Shown in pieces: positions 16,207 to 25,226 of a stretch of 64,000 bases of DNA (positions are counted from its first letter, which is position 1; every line of letters starts with the position of its first letter). The notes under the pieces were generated by a model, which was not told the DNA's origin, did no database searches, and saw nothing but the letters and a program-made list of their open reading frames with translations. The stretch is taken from positions 62,001 to 126,000 of the forward strand of contig MGPB01000008.1 of the NCBI GenBank assembly GCA_001795455.1, read 5' to 3'. This DNA is from Curvibacter sp. GWA2_63_95. Lineage in GTDB: Bacteria; Pseudomonadota; Gammaproteobacteria; Burkholderiales; Burkholderiaceae_C. A program made the position numbers and the translations under genes.

Positions 16207-16683
16207 ATGACGAATTTGGTTTTTCGCTTTGCGACGGTACAAGGGCGGCACGTTCAGTGGTTTTTGCGGCGCAACTGTTCCGTTACGCCTTGGCAACTGG
16301 TCTGGCTGTATGTATCACTGTGTGTGGTGTCGCTGGGAATCGGAATGTTTTTCTGGTTCCAGGGTGCTACGTTGGTGATCCCCTTTGCAACCCTCGAACT
16401 GCTTGCGGTGGGGTTTGCGTTTTTGGTGTACGCCCGGCATGCCGCTGATGGTGAGCACATCTCCTTGCGGGATGGCCAATTGTTGGTGGAGTTGGAAAGT
16501 GCCGGCAGGCTGGAGCGCGCCGAATTTTCGCGGGAATGGGTAAGGGTGGAGCCACGGTCAGGCAACGGGTCGTTGATCGAGTTGTCGGGGCGTGGCAAAA
16601 CGATTCGGGTAGGTCGGTTTATCAGGCCAGAGCTGCGTCCGCTGCTTGCCAAAGAAATCCGACTCGCGCTGCGTTCAGCCTGA
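16207..16683 (+). CDS. DUF2244 domain-containing membrane protein
   Basis: 158 aa with two adjacent hydrophobic segments (about 32-51 and 54-76) and a cytoplasmic beta-rich tail (HISLRDGQLLVELE, FSREWVRVEP, GRGKTIRVGRFI). This is the DUF2244 pattern, commonly found just before coxB in Betaproteobacteria and Alphaproteobacteria, which implies a role in oxidase assembly, though none has been shown that I know of. It starts at an ATG right after a terminator-like hairpin and leads the cox cluster, 58 bases before coxB. Confidence 0.85.
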   Translation: MTNLVFRFATVQGRHVQWFLRRNCSVTPWQLVWLYVSLCVVSLGIGMFFWFQGATLVIPFATLELLAVGFAFLVYARHAADGEHISLRDGQLLVELESAGRLERAEFSREWVRVEPRSGNGSLIELSGRGKTIRVGRFIRPELRPLLAKEIRLALRSA

Positions 16684-16741
16684 ATGGCCGTGCCCAGCTG
16701 CTGCGTATTTGGTAATTTTGGGGCTTAGAAAAGTGAACACG

Positions 16742-17926
16742 ATGAAGAGCATATTGAACAAACTGGCTACCCCCTTGCTGGCGGTGGGCGCGTGGGTGGG
16801 CACAGCGGCATTGAGCTTGGCACATGCTGTCAATGATTTGCCTGGCGGGCCTGCCGTGAATCAATTGAATCTGGCACCTGCGGTGACCAAGATCGCGCAA
16901 GAGCAACAGTGGTTGCATTGGTTCATGCTGATTGTGTGTTCTGTTATTTTTGTTGCCGTGTTCTCGGTGATGTTTTATTCCATCTGGAAACATCGCAAGT
17001 CGCAGGGCTACAAGGCCGCCACCTTCCATGAGTCGGTGACGGTGGAAATCATCTGGACCATCGTTCCCTTTGTCATCGTGATCCTGATGGCCTTGCCCGC
17101 CACCAAGGTGGTGGTGGCCATGAAAGACACCACCAACGCCGACCTGACCATCAAGGCTACCGGCATGCAGTGGAAGTGGGGCTATGACTACCTCAAGGGT
17201 GAAGGCGAAGGCATTGGTTTTGTCTCCACATTGGACAGCGACCAGCGCGCCATGTCTGACGCCGGCGGCCCCAAGAAGGGTGAGTCGATCGACAACTACC
17301 TGCTCAAGGTCGACAACCCTCTGGTGGTGCCTGTGGACAAGAAGGTCCGCATCATTACCACTGCCAACGATGTGATCCACGCTTTCATGGTGCCAGCCTT
17401 TGGTATCAAACAAGATGCGATCCCCGGCTTTGTGCGCGACACCTGGTTTCGTGCTGAAAAAGTGGGTGACTACTACGGTCAGTGCGCCGAACTGTGCGGC
17501 AAAGAACACGCCTACATGCCCATCCACGTGAAGGTGCTGTCCGCTGAAGATTACTCTGCCTGGGTGTCTGCCGAGCAGAAGAAAATGGCCGCCAAGCTGG
17601 ATGACCCCAGCAAGGTATGGACTTTGGATGACATTTCCAAGCGCGGTGAAAAAGTCTACGCACAAAACTGTGCCGCCTGCCACCAGGCCAACGGGAAGGG
17701 CGCCGGCGCCATTAAGCCCCTGGACGGTGCTGCTGTGGTGCTCGATGCTGACAAGAACAAACAAATCGCGGTTCTGCTGAATGGCCAGAACAACGGTGCC
17801 ATGCCTTCGTGGAAGGCCTTGAGCGACACCGACATCGCGGCAGTTATCAGCTACACCAAGAACAACTGGTCTAACAAGACGGGTCAACTGGTGCAGCCGG
17901 CCGACGTGTTGGCATTGCGCAAGTAA
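16742..17926 (+). CDS. coxB: Cytochrome c oxidase subunit II with fused cytochrome c domain
   Basis: Subunit II of an aa3/caa3-type oxidase, 394 aa. After a signal-like N-terminus come two membrane helices (about 57-80 and 97-117). The CuA cupredoxin domain holds CAELCGKEHAYM at about 247-258, and a C-terminal cytochrome c domain has CAACH at about 309-313. It accepts electrons from cytochrome c and passes them via CuA to subunit I. The fused heme domain explains the length above the usual 280 aa. The ATG at 16742 gives the best leader. Confidence 0.96.
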   Translation: MKSILNKLATPLLAVGAWVGTAALSLAHAVNDLPGGPAVNQLNLAPAVTKIAQEQQWLHWFMLIVCSVIFVAVFSVMFYSIWKHRKSQGYKAATFHESVTVEIIWTIVPFVIVILMALPATKVVVAMKDTTNADLTIKATGMQWKWGYDYLKGEGEGIGFVSTLDSDQRAMSDAGGPKKGESIDNYLLKVDNPLVVPVDKKVRIITTANDVIHAFMVPAFGIKQDAIPGFVRDTWFRAEKVGDYYGQCAELCGKEHAYMPIHVKVLSAEDYSAWVSAEQKKMAAKLDDPSKVWTLDDISKRGEKVYAQNCAACHQANGKGAGAIKPLDGAAVVLDADKNKQIAVLLNGQNNGAMPSWKALSDTDIAAVISYTKNNWSNKTGQLVQPADVLALRK

Positions 17927-17968
17927 TGTTCCCCAGACTGAACGAAGAGAATTGAGAAGGACAGCAGA

Positions 17969-19585
17969 ATGAGCGCCGTACTAGACCATCACGACCACGC
18001 CCATGACGACCACCACCACGCCCCCACGGGCTGGCAGCGCTGGGTGTTTGCGACCAACCACAAGGACATCGGTACCCTGTACCTGCTGTTCAGCTTCACG
18101 ATGCTGATCATCGGCGGCATTCTGGCCTTGCTGATCCGGGCAGAGCTCTTCCAGCCCGGTTTGCAACTGGTGAACCCTGAGCTCTTCAACTCGCTGACCA
18201 CCATGCACGGTCTGATCATGGTGTTCGGCGCCATCATGCCGGGCTTCGTGGGCTTCGCCAACTGGATGATCCCGTTGCAAATCGGCGCCTCCGACATGGC
18301 CTTTGCCCGCATGAACAACTTCAGCTTCTGGCTGATGATTCCTGCGGCTTTGATGCTGGTCTCTTCGTTCTTCATGCCTGGTGGCGCACCCGCTGCCGGT
18401 TGGACGCTCTATGCGCCCTTGACCTTGCAGATGGGCCCCTCCATGGATGCCGGCATTTTTGCCATGCACATTCTGGGTGCTTCTTCCATCATGGGTTCGA
18501 TCAACATCATCGTGACCATCCTCAACATGCGCGCCCCCGGCATGACGCTGATGAAGATGCCCATGTTCTGCTGGACCTGGCTGATCACCGCGTACCTGCT
18601 GATTGCCGTGATGCCCGTGTTGGCTGGTGCTATCACCATGACGCTGACCGACCGTCACTTCGGTACCAGCTTCTTCAACCCCGCTGGTGGTGGCGACCCG
18701 GTGATGTACCAGCACATTTTCTGGTTCTTCGGTCACCCTGAGGTCTACATCATGATCTTGCCGGCCTTCGGCATCGTCAGCCAGATTGTTCCCGCCTTCG
18801 CACGCAAGAAGCTGTTCGGTTATGCCTCCATGGTGTATGCCACTTCCTCGATCGCCATCCTGTCCTTCATCGTGTGGGCCCACCACATGTTCACCACCGG
18901 TATGCCGGTGACTGGCCAGTTGTTCTTCATGTACGCCACGATGCTGATCGCCGTGCCTACCGCTGTGAAGATCTTCAACTGGATTGCCACTATGTGGCAA
19001 GGCTCCATGACATTTGAAACCCCCATGCTGTTTGCTGTGGGCTTCATCTTTGTGTTCACCATGGGTGGTTTCACCGGCCTGATCTTGGCTATGGCGCCCA
19101 TCGACATCCAGCTGCAGGACACCTACTACGTGGTGGCCCACTTCCACTATGTGCTGGTGGCCGGCTCGCTGTATGCCATGTTTGCCGGGTTCTACTACTG
19201 GGCACCCAAGTGGACTGGCGTGATGATCAGCGAAACCCGCGGCAAGATTCACTTCTGGTGGTCGCTGATCGCGTTCAACGTGACTTTCTTCCCCATGCAC
19301 TTCCTGGGTCTGGCCGGCATGCCCCGTCGTTATGCTGATTACCCCATGCAGTTCGCAGATTTCAATGCTGTGGCCACAGTGGGCGCATTTGCCTTCGGCT
19401 TGGCGCAGGTCTACTTCTTTGTGTGGGTGGTGTTGCCTGCCATGATGGGCAAGGGAGAAAAAGCGCCCCAGAAACCCTGGGAAGCTGCTGAAGGTCTGGA
19501 GTGGGAAGTTCCCTCGCCCGCACCTTTCCACACATTTGAAAACCCACCCAAGCTGGACGCCACTGCAACCAAGGTGATTGGTTAA
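17969..19585 (+). CDS. coxA: Cytochrome c oxidase subunit I
   Basis: Catalytic subunit of 538 aa with about 12 membrane helices, carrying heme a, the heme a3-CuB centre and proton channels. Seen in sequence: a histidine-rich N-terminus ([16 protein letters not shown]), the helix II heme a ligand in [12 protein letters not shown], the CuB motif [17 protein letters not shown] with His and cross-linked Tyr, the paired histidines in [11 protein letters not shown], and [13 protein letters not shown] for hemes a3 and a. It follows coxB by 42 bases and its stop overlaps the start of the next small gene. Confidence 0.98.
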   Translation: MSAVLDHHDHAHDDHHHAPTGWQRWVFATNHKDIGTLYLLFSFTMLIIGGILALLIRAELFQPGLQLVNPELFNSLTTMHGLIMVFGAIMPGFVGFANWMIPLQIGASDMAFARMNNFSFWLMIPAALMLVSSFFMPGGAPAAGWTLYAPLTLQMGPSMDAGIFAMHILGASSIMGSINIIVTILNMRAPGMTLMKMPMFCWTWLITAYLLIAVMPVLAGAITMTLTDRHFGTSFFNPAGGGDPVMYQHIFWFFGHPEVYIMILPAFGIVSQIVPAFARKKLFGYASMVYATSSIAILSFIVWAHHMFTTGMPVTGQLFFMYATMLIAVPTAVKIFNWIATMWQGSMTFETPMLFAVGFIFVFTMGGFTGLILAMAPIDIQLQDTYYVVAHFHYVLVAGSLYAMFAGFYYWAPKWTGVMISETRGKIHFWWSLIAFNVTFFPMHFLGLAGMPRRYADYPMQFADFNAVATVGAFAFGLAQVYFFVWVVLPAMMGKGEKAPQKPWEAAEGLEWEVPSPAPFHTFENPPKLDATATKVIG

Positions 19586-19698
19586 TGGCCACGCCAGAGC
19601 AAAAGAAAGCAAATACACGCCTGGGGCTGATTCTGGCCTCGGTCGCGGCGATCTTTTTCATCGGCTTCATGGCACGTTTGGTATTGCTGGGCAAATGA
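19585..19698 (+). CDS. Small cytochrome oxidase assembly-associated membrane protein
   Basis: 37 aa: a polar start [15 protein letters not shown], one hydrophobic helix (ILASVAAIFFIGFMARLVLL) and GK at the end. The ATG shares its A with the coxA stop (TAATG), and its own stop overlaps the cox11 start (ATGA), so it is translationally coupled on both sides. Equivalent tiny proteins lie between coxA and cox11 in other Burkholderiales. It is easily missed because of its length. Confidence 0.85.
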   Translation: MATPEQKKANTRLGLILASVAAIFFIGFMARLVLLGK

Positions 19699-20297
19699 GT
19701 ATGGGATTCAAGCGCGAGAACTCCCGCATGTTGGGCAAGCTGGCGGTGATTACCGTTGGCATGTTCGCATTCGGCTACGCGCTGGTGCCCATTTACAAAA
19801 CCATTTGCGAAATGACTGGCATCAACATCCTGGCCTTGGGTGAGCAGGTGCTGACCGGTCAGAAGGGGCAGGTCAGCAACACGCAAGTGGATACCAGCCG
19901 CACCATTACCGTGGAATTTGATGCCAATGCCCGCGGCCCATGGGAATTCAAGCCCGCACAGCGTTCTTTGCAGGTGCATCCGGGTGAGTTGACCACGGTG
20001 GTGTATGAATTCCAGAACGTGCAGAACCGTCGCATGTCAGCGCAAGCGATTCCGAGCTATGCACCGATGCAAGCGTCTGCGCATTTCAATAAGCTGGAAT
20101 GTTTTTGTTTCAACCAGTACACGCTGGAGCCCGGTGAGAAGAAGTCGTGGCCCGTGGTCTTTGTGATTGACCCCAAGCTGTCCAAGGACGTCAGCACTAT
20201 CACGCTGTCGTACACCTTCTTTGAGGTGGGTGGCAAAACACCTGCGGCACCGGTCGCCAGTGTGAAACCAGCATCCGCAGAAAGTGCAGGCTCCTGA
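19695..20297 (+). CDS. ctaG: Cytochrome c oxidase assembly protein Cox11/CtaG
   Basis: Copper chaperone of 200 aa that delivers CuB to subunit I. It has one N-terminal membrane helix (about 13-32, LAVITVGMFAFGYALVPIY) and a periplasmic immunoglobulin-like domain with the copper motif CFCF at about 136-139, within HFNKLECFCFNQ. Conserved flanks are ITVEFDANARGPWEF and EKKSWPVVFVIDP. The start ATG at 19695 overlaps the previous stop. It is in the middle of the cox operon, as usual. Confidence 0.95.
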   Translation: MSMGFKRENSRMLGKLAVITVGMFAFGYALVPIYKTICEMTGINILALGEQVLTGQKGQVSNTQVDTSRTITVEFDANARGPWEFKPAQRSLQVHPGELTTVVYEFQNVQNRRMSAQAIPSYAPMQASAHFNKLECFCFNQYTLEPGEKKSWPVVFVIDPKLSKDVSTITLSYTFFEVGGKTPAAPVASVKPASAESAGS

Positions 20298-20515
20298 TGG
20301 CATCCCAGGTACCCGGTCAAGACCAGGACAAGGCGTCGTTTGTGCGTAGCGTCAAATTGGTGGCATGGTCCTTTTTGGGCATTCGCAGCAACAAGGGGTA
20401 CCGCGATGACCTCGCCAAGGTGAATCCCATGCACGTGGTGCTGGTGGGCTTGGTTGCCGCCGTGTTGCTGGTGGTAGGTTTGATCAGTTTGGCGAAATGG
20501 GTTGTCGCCGCCTGA
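20297..20515 (+). CDS. DUF2970 domain-containing membrane protein
   Basis: 72 aa, with a polar N-terminus, the family segment SFLGIRSNKGYRDDLAKVNP and one C-terminal hydrophobic helix (VVLVGLVAAVLLVVGLISLA). DUF2970 proteins occur between cox11 and coxC in Betaproteobacteria and are thought to relate to oxidase assembly; no activity is known to me. The ATG shares its A with the cox11 stop codon, so translation is coupled. Confidence 0.88.
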   Translation: MASQVPGQDQDKASFVRSVKLVAWSFLGIRSNKGYRDDLAKVNPMHVVLVGLVAAVLLVVGLISLAKWVVAA

Positions 20516-20568
20516 GTGGTGAAGCGGCAGCTTTCAGAGATTTGGATTAGAGAAGGAATGGAGCAAAA

Positions 20569-21450
20569 ATGAGTTCAACAACACATGGCGGAACGCCGTA
20601 CTACTTTGTACCCGGCCCTTCGCGTCACCCAGTCATGGCGGCAGCCGGACTGTTTTTTGTGATTCTGGGCGCAGGCCAGTGGATCAATGGCGCGGATTGG
20701 GGCAAGTACTCTTTGGCCTTGGGCTTGGTCTGGTGGCTGGCGGTGTTGTACCAATGGTTTGGTGACGCCATTGCCGAGAGCGAAGGCGGTCAGTATGGTC
20801 GCAAGATCGACCTCTCGTTCCGCTGGAGCATGAGCTGGTTCATCTTCTCTGAAGTGATGTTCTTCGGTGCCTTCTTCACCGCTTTGTGGTGGGCCCGTTC
20901 GCACTCGGTGCCTGCCTTGGGCAGCCTGGAAAACGCTTTGCTGTGGCCCGACTTCAAAGCGGTATGGCCCAGTTTGGCCGCCGGTGTGACAGCCTCACCA
21001 GCTGGCATTGTGGAACCTTTCACCACCATGGGCCCCTTTTGGCTGCCTACCATCAACACGGCTTTGTTGTTGACTTCTGGTGTTACCTTGACCATCGCAC
21101 ACCATGCGCTGGTGGACGGCAATCGCAGCAAGACCATCGCCTTCATGTGGGCCACGGTATTGCTGGGTGTGACCTTCCTGCTTGTGCAAGGCTACGAGTA
21201 TTACCACGCGTACACCGCCTACAACCTCAAACTGAGCTCGGGTGTGTTCGGCTCCACTTTCTACATGTTGACCGGTTTCCACGGTTTCCACGTGCTGGTG
21301 GGCATGCTGATGCTCTTGTTCATCACCTTGCGCCTGCAAAAGGGCCACTTCACCTCTGAGCGTCACTTCGGTTTCGAAGGCGCAGCCTGGTACTGGCACT
21401 TTGTGGACGTGGTGTGGTTGGGCTTGTACGTGTTGGTGTACTGGCTCTAA
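20569..21450 (+). CDS. coxC: Cytochrome c oxidase subunit III
   Basis: 293 aa with seven membrane segments. Hallmarks include PYYFVPGPSRHPVMAAAGLF at the start, SFRWSMSWFIFSEVMFFGAF with the conserved glutamate, YEYYHAYTA, FYMLTGFHGFHVLVGMLML and the end WYWHFVDVVWLGLYVLVY. The subunit stabilises subunit I and the proton uptake path. It has an AGAAGGA ribosome site 8 bases before the ATG and is followed by an intrinsic terminator that closes the operon. Confidence 0.97.
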   Translation: MSSTTHGGTPYYFVPGPSRHPVMAAAGLFFVILGAGQWINGADWGKYSLALGLVWWLAVLYQWFGDAIAESEGGQYGRKIDLSFRWSMSWFIFSEVMFFGAFFTALWWARSHSVPALGSLENALLWPDFKAVWPSLAAGVTASPAGIVEPFTTMGPFWLPTINTALLLTSGVTLTIAHHALVDGNRSKTIAFMWATVLLGVTFLLVQGYEYYHAYTAYNLKLSSGVFGSTFYMLTGFHGFHVLVGMLMLLFITLRLQKGHFTSERHFGFEGAAWYWHFVDVVWLGLYVLVYWL

Positions 21451-21471
21451 GCCAAGCGTTTGCGCCTCTTC

Positions 21472-21500
21472 AAAAAGGCACCGCTTGCGGTGCCTTTTTT
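21472..21500 (+). terminator. Rho-independent terminator after coxC
   Basis: GGCACCGC-TT-GCGGTGCC stem (21477-21494) flanked by five A and six T. It closes the cox operon and may also serve the convergent gene at 21537 in the opposite direction. Confidence 0.9.
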
Positions 21501-21536
21501 AATGGGGAGGTTTACCTCTCGCCACTGGGCAGTGGT

Positions 21537-21758
21537 TCAACTGCCTTGCGGAATGCCCGTGGGGTGGATATAGCCCAACTTCCAGGCCAACAAGATGCAC
21601 ACAAACAACAGGATGGAAAAGCCAACGCGCAAAGCCAGTGCCTTGGCCATGCCGCGGGACTTGCTGCTTTGGGCCTGGCCGCCACGCAACATGAAGAACA
21701 GGGCGGTACCCAGGCTGGCCAGGATGGCGAGGAATGCAATGGCGACGAGTAGGGTCAT
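21537..21758 (-). CDS. Twin transmembrane protein (DUF2909 type)
   Basis: 73 aa with two hydrophobic helices: LLVAIAFLAILASLGTALFF (about 3-22) and VGFSILLFVCILLAWKLGYI (about 45-64), joined by a short polar loop (RGGQAQSSKSRGMAKAL). This is the DUF2909 twin-TM layout, commonly located between coxC and the SURF1 gene. The function is unknown; the position suggests a link to oxidase biogenesis. It is divergent from SURF1, 15 bases away, and convergent with coxC. Confidence 0.85.
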   Translation of the reverse strand: MTLLVAIAFLAILASLGTALFFMLRGGQAQSSKSRGMAKALALRVGFSILLFVCILLAWKLGYIHPTGIPQGS

Positions 21759-21773
21759 GCAGGGGATTATCCC

Positions 21774-22520
21774 GTGAGTCTGCGTTGGCGTCGTGTGGTG
21801 GTGGGAATGGCTGCGGTCGCTGCGGTGGCGTTGGCCGTGTCGCTGGGGCGCTGGCAGCTAGACCGTGCCGCGCAGAAAGAAGCCCTTGCCCAGTCCATCC
21901 GAACCGAGGGCAGCAAGGCCGCGCTGACCGCCAGCGATATTCTCCAGGCGACCCGGCGTGATGCGTTGGTGCACCGTACGGTGCGCCTGCAGGGCCGTTG
22001 GCTAGCTGAGCGTACGGTGTATTTGGACAATCGGCAAATGCAGGGTCGCGTCGGTTTTTTTGTACTGACACCGCTGCAACTGGCTGATAGCCCATCCGTC
22101 GTGCTGGTGCAGCGTGGCTGGGCGCCGCGCAATTTTGAGAACCGCACCGCACTGCCGATGGTGCAGACGCCGAAAGAGCTGGTGTTTGTGGAAGGGCGTA
22201 TGGCCCCGCCTCCGTCCAAGCTTTACGAGCCGGGTCCATCTTCTGTCGGTGCAATCCGGCAAAATCTCGACTTGGCCCAATTCCAGGAGGAGACGGGCCT
22301 GCCGCTTTTGCAAGACCTGAGCGTGGTGCAGACGGGTGCTGCCAATGAAGGTCTCTTGCGAGAGTGGCCCGAAATCAACCTGGGCGTTGACAAGCACTAC
22401 GGCTATGCGGCGCAGTGGTTTGCCCTGGCGGCCCTGATCGTGGCGCTGTACGTATGGTTTCAGCTCCGTCCACTTTTATTTGTTTCCAAGGATTCCCATG
22501 TCTCGCGCCAACCCGAATGA
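21774..22520 (+). CDS. SURF1 family cytochrome oxidase assembly protein
   Basis: 248 aa. It has one membrane helix at each end (about 8-24 and 217-234), the first SURF1 motif SLGRWQLDRAAQKE, then the periplasmic beta domain with VRLQGRWLAERTVYLDNRQM and the core motif VVLVQRGWAPRN, and the tail NLGVDKHYGYAAQWFALA. SURF1 supports heme a insertion into subunit I. It uses a GTG start at 21774; no ATG precedes a sensible leader. The end overlaps the next gene by 23 bases. Confidence 0.92.
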   Translation: MSLRWRRVVVGMAAVAAVALAVSLGRWQLDRAAQKEALAQSIRTEGSKAALTASDILQATRRDALVHRTVRLQGRWLAERTVYLDNRQMQGRVGFFVLTPLQLADSPSVVLVQRGWAPRNFENRTALPMVQTPKELVFVEGRMAPPPSKLYEPGPSSVGAIRQNLDLAQFQEETGLPLLQDLSVVQTGAANEGLLREWPEINLGVDKHYGYAAQWFALAALIVALYVWFQLRPLLFVSKDSHVSRQPE

Positions 22521-23187
22521 CGACCACCCTCTGGGCCTGACCGTGCACTCCATGCCGGTGCCAGACCAGGGCTTGGCCAGTGCTGGAGCGCGCACTCGCC
22601 TGGGCCGCTGGAAGATGCTGATGGTGATGCTGGTGTGTGCCGCGCCGGTGATCGCTTCTTACTTCACCTATTACGTGGTGCGGCCTGAAGGACGGCGCAA
22701 CTTTGGCACGCTGATTGACCCCCAGCGCCCTCTGCCCGATGTGGTGGGCACTGCACTGGACGGCAAGCCTGTGAATCTGCGCAGCCTGAAGGGCCAGTGG
22801 TTGTTTGTGAGCGTGGCAGGTGCCGACTGTGATGCCGAATGCGGCCAGCGCCTGTACCTGCAGCGCCAACTGCGCGAGAGCTTGGGCAAGGAAAAAGACC
22901 GCTTGGATTGGGTCTGGCTCATCAACGACACCCAACCCGTGGCCGAAGCCCTTCTGCCTGCGCTCAAAGACGCCACCGTGATCCGGGTGCCATCCGCGGA
23001 CCTCAGCGCTTGGCTGGTGGCCCAAGAAGGCGCGGCCTTGCCGGACCACCTGTATGTCGTCGACCCGATTGGCAACTTGATGCTGCGCTTCCCGCCCAAG
23101 CTGGACCCCGAGGGTGCGCTCAAGGCCAAGCGGGATCTGGACCGGCTGATGCGCGCCGCTGCTTTCTGGGACAAGGCCGGGCGCTAA
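22498..23187 (+). CDS. SCO-like thioredoxin-fold membrane protein of the oxidase cluster
   Basis: 229 aa: a polar N-terminus, one membrane helix (MLMVMLVCAAPVIASYFTYY, about 40-59), then a thioredoxin-like periplasmic domain. The metal or redox site would be in VSVAGADCDAECGQRLYLQR, where two cysteines are separated by three residues (CDAEC), recalling the CxxxC of SCO. The order SURF1 - this gene - ctaA is conserved in Burkholderiales. It probably helps copper or heme delivery. It overlaps the SURF1 end by 23 bases. Confidence 0.8.
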   Translation: MSRANPNDDHPLGLTVHSMPVPDQGLASAGARTRLGRWKMLMVMLVCAAPVIASYFTYYVVRPEGRRNFGTLIDPQRPLPDVVGTALDGKPVNLRSLKGQWLFVSVAGADCDAECGQRLYLQRQLRESLGKEKDRLDWVWLINDTQPVAEALLPALKDATVIRVPSADLSAWLVAQEGAALPDHLYVVDPIGNLMLRFPPKLDPEGALKAKRDLDRLMRAAAFWDKAGR

Positions 23188-23206
23188 GCCCGCATTCCTG
23201 CACACC

Positions 23207-24325
23207 ATGTCGCCAGCCTTGTACGACCTGTCTCCCGTCTTGCGCCTGCTCCTGGTGGGCGGGGTGCTGACTGCCGTGCCGCTGCTCTGGGTGTTGCTGC
23301 GCCACCGGCGCACCAGCCCCATGGGCCGCTACCAGGCGCTCACCGTGGTGACCCTGTTTTTGACCTTTGACCTGGTGCTGTTCGGCGCCTTTACCCGTCT
23401 GACCGACAGTGGTTTGGGCTGCCCCGACTGGCCGGGCTGCTACGGCAGCGCCAGCCCCTTGGGCGCCAAAGAGGCCATTGCCACGGCGCAAGCCGCCATG
23501 CCCACCGGCCCTGTGACCCACGGCAAGGCTTGGGTGGAGATGGTGCACCGTTACCTGGCGACCGGTGTGGGAGGCTTGATTCTGGTGCTGGCGGTGTCGG
23601 CCTGGCTGGGCCGCAAGAGTTATCTGCAGCAACCGCGTGTGAGCCCTTGGCTGCCCACCTTCACCTTGGTTTGGGTGTGTGTGCAGGGCGCGTTTGGTGC
23701 CCTCACGGTGACCATGAGGCTGTTTCCGGCCATCGTGAGCCTGCATCTCTTGGGGGCCTACCTGTTGCTGGCATTGTTGACCGTGCAGGTGGTGCGCAAC
23801 GGCGGCATGGCAGCGGTGGTGCCGTCATGGGTCAAGCCGTGGGCGGTGGCTGCCCTGACCATGCTGGTGTTGCAGGCCGCGTCGGGCGCCTGGGTCAGCA
23901 CCAACTACGCGGTGTTGGCGTGTACGGAATTCCCCATGTGCCAAGGCAGCTGGTGGCCGGCCATGGACTTTGGTGGCGCACTGGAGCTCTGGCGGCCCTT
24001 GGGCGTGGGCCAGGATGGCGGGCACATCAGCTTCCAGGCACTTACTGCCATTCACTTTGCCCACCGCCTGTTGGCGCTGGTCACCGTGCTGCTATTGGCC
24101 CGCCTGGCGTGGCGCCTGCGTGCGGTGCCCGCTTTGCGCGCACCTGCGCGCTGGCTGGGCGGATTGTTGTTGTTGCAAGTGGCCACAGGCCTGAGCAATG
24201 TGGTGCTGGACTGGCCGTTGCTGGCGGCCGTGTTGCACACGGGGGGCGCGGGGGCCATGCTGGTGTCCCTGGTGTGGACCTTGTCCCTGGCGGGCCAGCC
24301 CCCCTTGAATGGAAAAACGGAATGA
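23207..24325 (+). CDS. ctaA: Heme A synthase (COX15/CtaA)
   Basis: Inner-membrane heme O oxidase of 372 aa that makes heme A for the aa3 oxidase. Eight helices are visible. Signatures are [21 protein letters not shown] near residue 65, [16 protein letters not shown] (heme ligand His), the inter-helix cysteine loop [15 protein letters not shown], and [16 protein letters not shown] with the second-half histidine. The stop overlaps the ctaB start (ATGA), so the two synthesis enzymes are translationally coupled. Confidence 0.95.
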   Translation: MSPALYDLSPVLRLLLVGGVLTAVPLLWVLLRHRRTSPMGRYQALTVVTLFLTFDLVLFGAFTRLTDSGLGCPDWPGCYGSASPLGAKEAIATAQAAMPTGPVTHGKAWVEMVHRYLATGVGGLILVLAVSAWLGRKSYLQQPRVSPWLPTFTLVWVCVQGAFGALTVTMRLFPAIVSLHLLGAYLLLALLTVQVVRNGGMAAVVPSWVKPWAVAALTMLVLQAASGAWVSTNYAVLACTEFPMCQGSWWPAMDFGGALELWRPLGVGQDGGHISFQALTAIHFAHRLLALVTVLLLARLAWRLRAVPALRAPARWLGGLLLLQVATGLSNVVLDWPLLAAVLHTGGAGAMLVSLVWTLSLAGQPPLNGKTE

Positions 24326-25218
24326 CTGCGAACGCTTCTATGGACAAGCCCTCGGTGCTGCGCCAATTTCACGCGCTGACCAAGCCCCGGGTGATTCAGC
24401 TCATCGTCTTTTGTGCCTTGATCGGCATGGTGCTGGCGGTGCCGGGTGTGCCCAGCTTGGCGCAAATTGGACTGGCTGCCATCGCCTGCGCGGGCATCTA
24501 CCTGGTGGCGGGTGCGGCGGCGGCCTTCAACTGCATTGTCGAAAAAGGCATAGACGCCAAGATGAAGCGCACCGCCTGGCGCCCGACCGCGCGCGGTGAG
24601 CTCAGCGACACGCAAACCCTGATCTTCTCGGCTTTGCTGTGCGCGGTGGGCTCTGCCATTCTGTATGTCTGGGTCAACCCGCTCACCATGTGGCTGACCT
24701 TTGCCACCTTTGTCGGCTATGCGGTCATCTACACCGTGATCCTCAAGCCGCTCACGCCGCAAAACATTGTCATTGGCGGTGCCTCTGGCGCCATGCCCCC
24801 GGTGCTGGGCTGGGCCTCCATGACCGGTGATGTGGGCCCCGAAGCGCTGATTTTGTTTCTCATCATCTTCCTGTGGACGCCGCCCCACTTCTGGGCGCTG
24901 GCGCTCTACCGGGTGGAAGACTACCGCAAGTCCGGCCTGCCCATGCTGCCGGTCACCCACGGCAGCGAGTTCACACGCCTGCAGATCTTGCTCTACACCA
25001 TCATCCTGGCGGCGGCCTGTGTGTTCCCGTTTGTCTATGGCATGAGCTCCTGGCCCTACCTGGTGGTGGCGCTGGGCTTGAGCGCCGGCTTTTGCTGGTA
25101 CGCCGTGCGCCTGCTGCGCAACTACTCGGACGAGCTGGCGCGCGCCACCTTCCGCTTCTCCCTCATCCACCTGAGTGTGCTGTTTGCCGCACTGCTGGTG
25201 GACCACTACCTCTTGTGA
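24322..25218 (+). CDS. ctaB: Protoheme IX farnesyltransferase
   Basis: UbiA-family prenyltransferase of 298 aa that converts heme B to heme O, the substrate of CtaA. The allylic-diphosphate site is [20 protein letters not shown], with the typical NxxxD...MxRT spacing. [18 protein letters not shown] opens the first helices and [19 protein letters not shown] is the family signature in the second half. The ATG at 24322 overlaps the ctaA stop. SCO follows nine bases later. Confidence 0.96.
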   Translation: MTANASMDKPSVLRQFHALTKPRVIQLIVFCALIGMVLAVPGVPSLAQIGLAAIACAGIYLVAGAAAAFNCIVEKGIDAKMKRTAWRPTARGELSDTQTLIFSALLCAVGSAILYVWVNPLTMWLTFATFVGYAVIYTVILKPLTPQNIVIGGASGAMPPVLGWASMTGDVGPEALILFLIIFLWTPPHFWALALYRVEDYRKSGLPMLPVTHGSEFTRLQILLYTIILAAACVFPFVYGMSSWPYLVVALGLSAGFCWYAVRLLRNYSDELARATFRFSLIHLSVLFAALLVDHYLL

Positions 25219-25226
25219 GATCTGCC

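Noticed and set aside
17981-19618. 545-codon open frame on the minus strand opposite coxA
   Set aside because: It mirrors coxA entirely, is extremely rich in His, Gln and Gly, and has no recognisable domain; GC-rich third positions create such antisense frames.
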